Assembly: GCF_003105155.1 (NCBI RefSeq)
Contig: NZ_QETK01000007.1
Span: forward strand, 112,843-176,842
Direction: 5' to 3'
Source of the DNA: Pseudomonas sp. SDI
GTDB lineage: Bacteria > Pseudomonadota > Gammaproteobacteria > Pseudomonadales > Pseudomonadaceae
Length of the DNA stretch: 64,000 nucleotides
The notes below the pieces were generated by a model that ran no database searches, was not told where the DNA came from, and was given only the letters and a program-made list of their open reading frames with translations. This document shows positions 63,949 to 64,000 of the stretch, piece after piece; positions within the stretch are counted from its first letter, which is position 1; each line of letters starts with the position of its first letter. Position numbers and translations under genes: made by a program.

Positions 63949-64000
63949 TATCGCGGGACGAGCCCGCTCCCACAAGAGCAGCGCTGTTCTTTGTGGGAGC
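63949..64000. repeat. REP-like element pair, cut by the window edge
   Basis: GCGGG-acgag-CCCGC forms one hairpin (63953-63967). Then GCTCCCACAA (63966-63975) and TTGTGGGAGC (63991-64000) form 10-bp inverted arms, the start of a second copy in the opposite orientation. Typical Pseudomonas REP sequence downstream of lldR. Confidence 0.7.

Overview
The window is a stretch of Pseudomonas chromosome, most likely from the P. putida/P. fluorescens side of the genus. It is GC-rich and gene-dense. Its order (lipB-lipA, holA-lptE-leuS, lnt-corC-ybeY-phoH, hemL-thiE-thiD, a ladS-type kinase, aidB-like, amn, rluE, hrpB) matches the Pseudomonas core backbone. REP-like hairpins occur between genes. I see no prophage, insertion sequence, CRISPR array or tRNA gene.

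Layout. 1-4.9 kb: the end of lipB, lipA with a strong terminator, a lytic transglycosylase, arfA (54 codons), holA and lptE. 4.9-13.4 kb: leuS, an orphan small gene, a YdcF/ElyC-type protein, the lnt/corC/ybeY/phoH operon (with no miaB at its head) and a DUF1820 gene. 13.4-23.9 kb: a Sel1-repeat protein, hemL/thiE/thiD, a LadS-like histidine kinase without a receiver domain, an AidB-like acyl-CoA dehydrogenase, AMP nucleosidase, RluE, a two-helix membrane protein and an Lrp-type regulator. 23.9-40.5 kb: a candidate structured RNA ending in a terminator, a secreted DUF6515-like protein, a cation-efflux pump, HrpB, a membrane-anchored EEP phosphatase, YciC-like and DUF2076 proteins, an NYN-DnaQ nuclease pair, a second Lrp regulator, two EamA genes, RhlE, a BaiN-like flavoprotein, an HDAC-like hydrolase, and a coupled PAP2/Ais-like phosphatase pair. 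40.5-54.5 kb: a Fiu-like TonB receptor, GNAT, tesB, HAD and oxidoreductase genes, a LysR regulator divergent from a YdiJ-type D-2-hydroxyacid dehydrogenase, then an iron-signalling set (ECF sigma, FecR, STN-bearing TonB receptor) behind a Fur box. 54.5-64 kb: tmRNA (ssrA), a small secreted protein, and the lactate locus dld-lutC-lutB-lutA-lldP with divergent lldR and a perfect LldR-type operator.

Links between genes. lipB/lipA make and use octanoyl-ACP for lipoate. lnt, lptE and the PAP2/Ais-like pair act on the envelope. tmRNA and ArfA are the primary and backup ribosome-rescue systems; the arfA hairpin lies inside its own coding sequence, as expected of a gene expressed from non-stop mRNA. 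The lactate genes are linked by 4-bp start/stop overlaps. The most unusual points are the missing miaB, the receiver-less LadS homologue, the unassigned structured RNA near 24.1 kb, and the phosphatase pair with a non-canonical PAP2 active-site signature.
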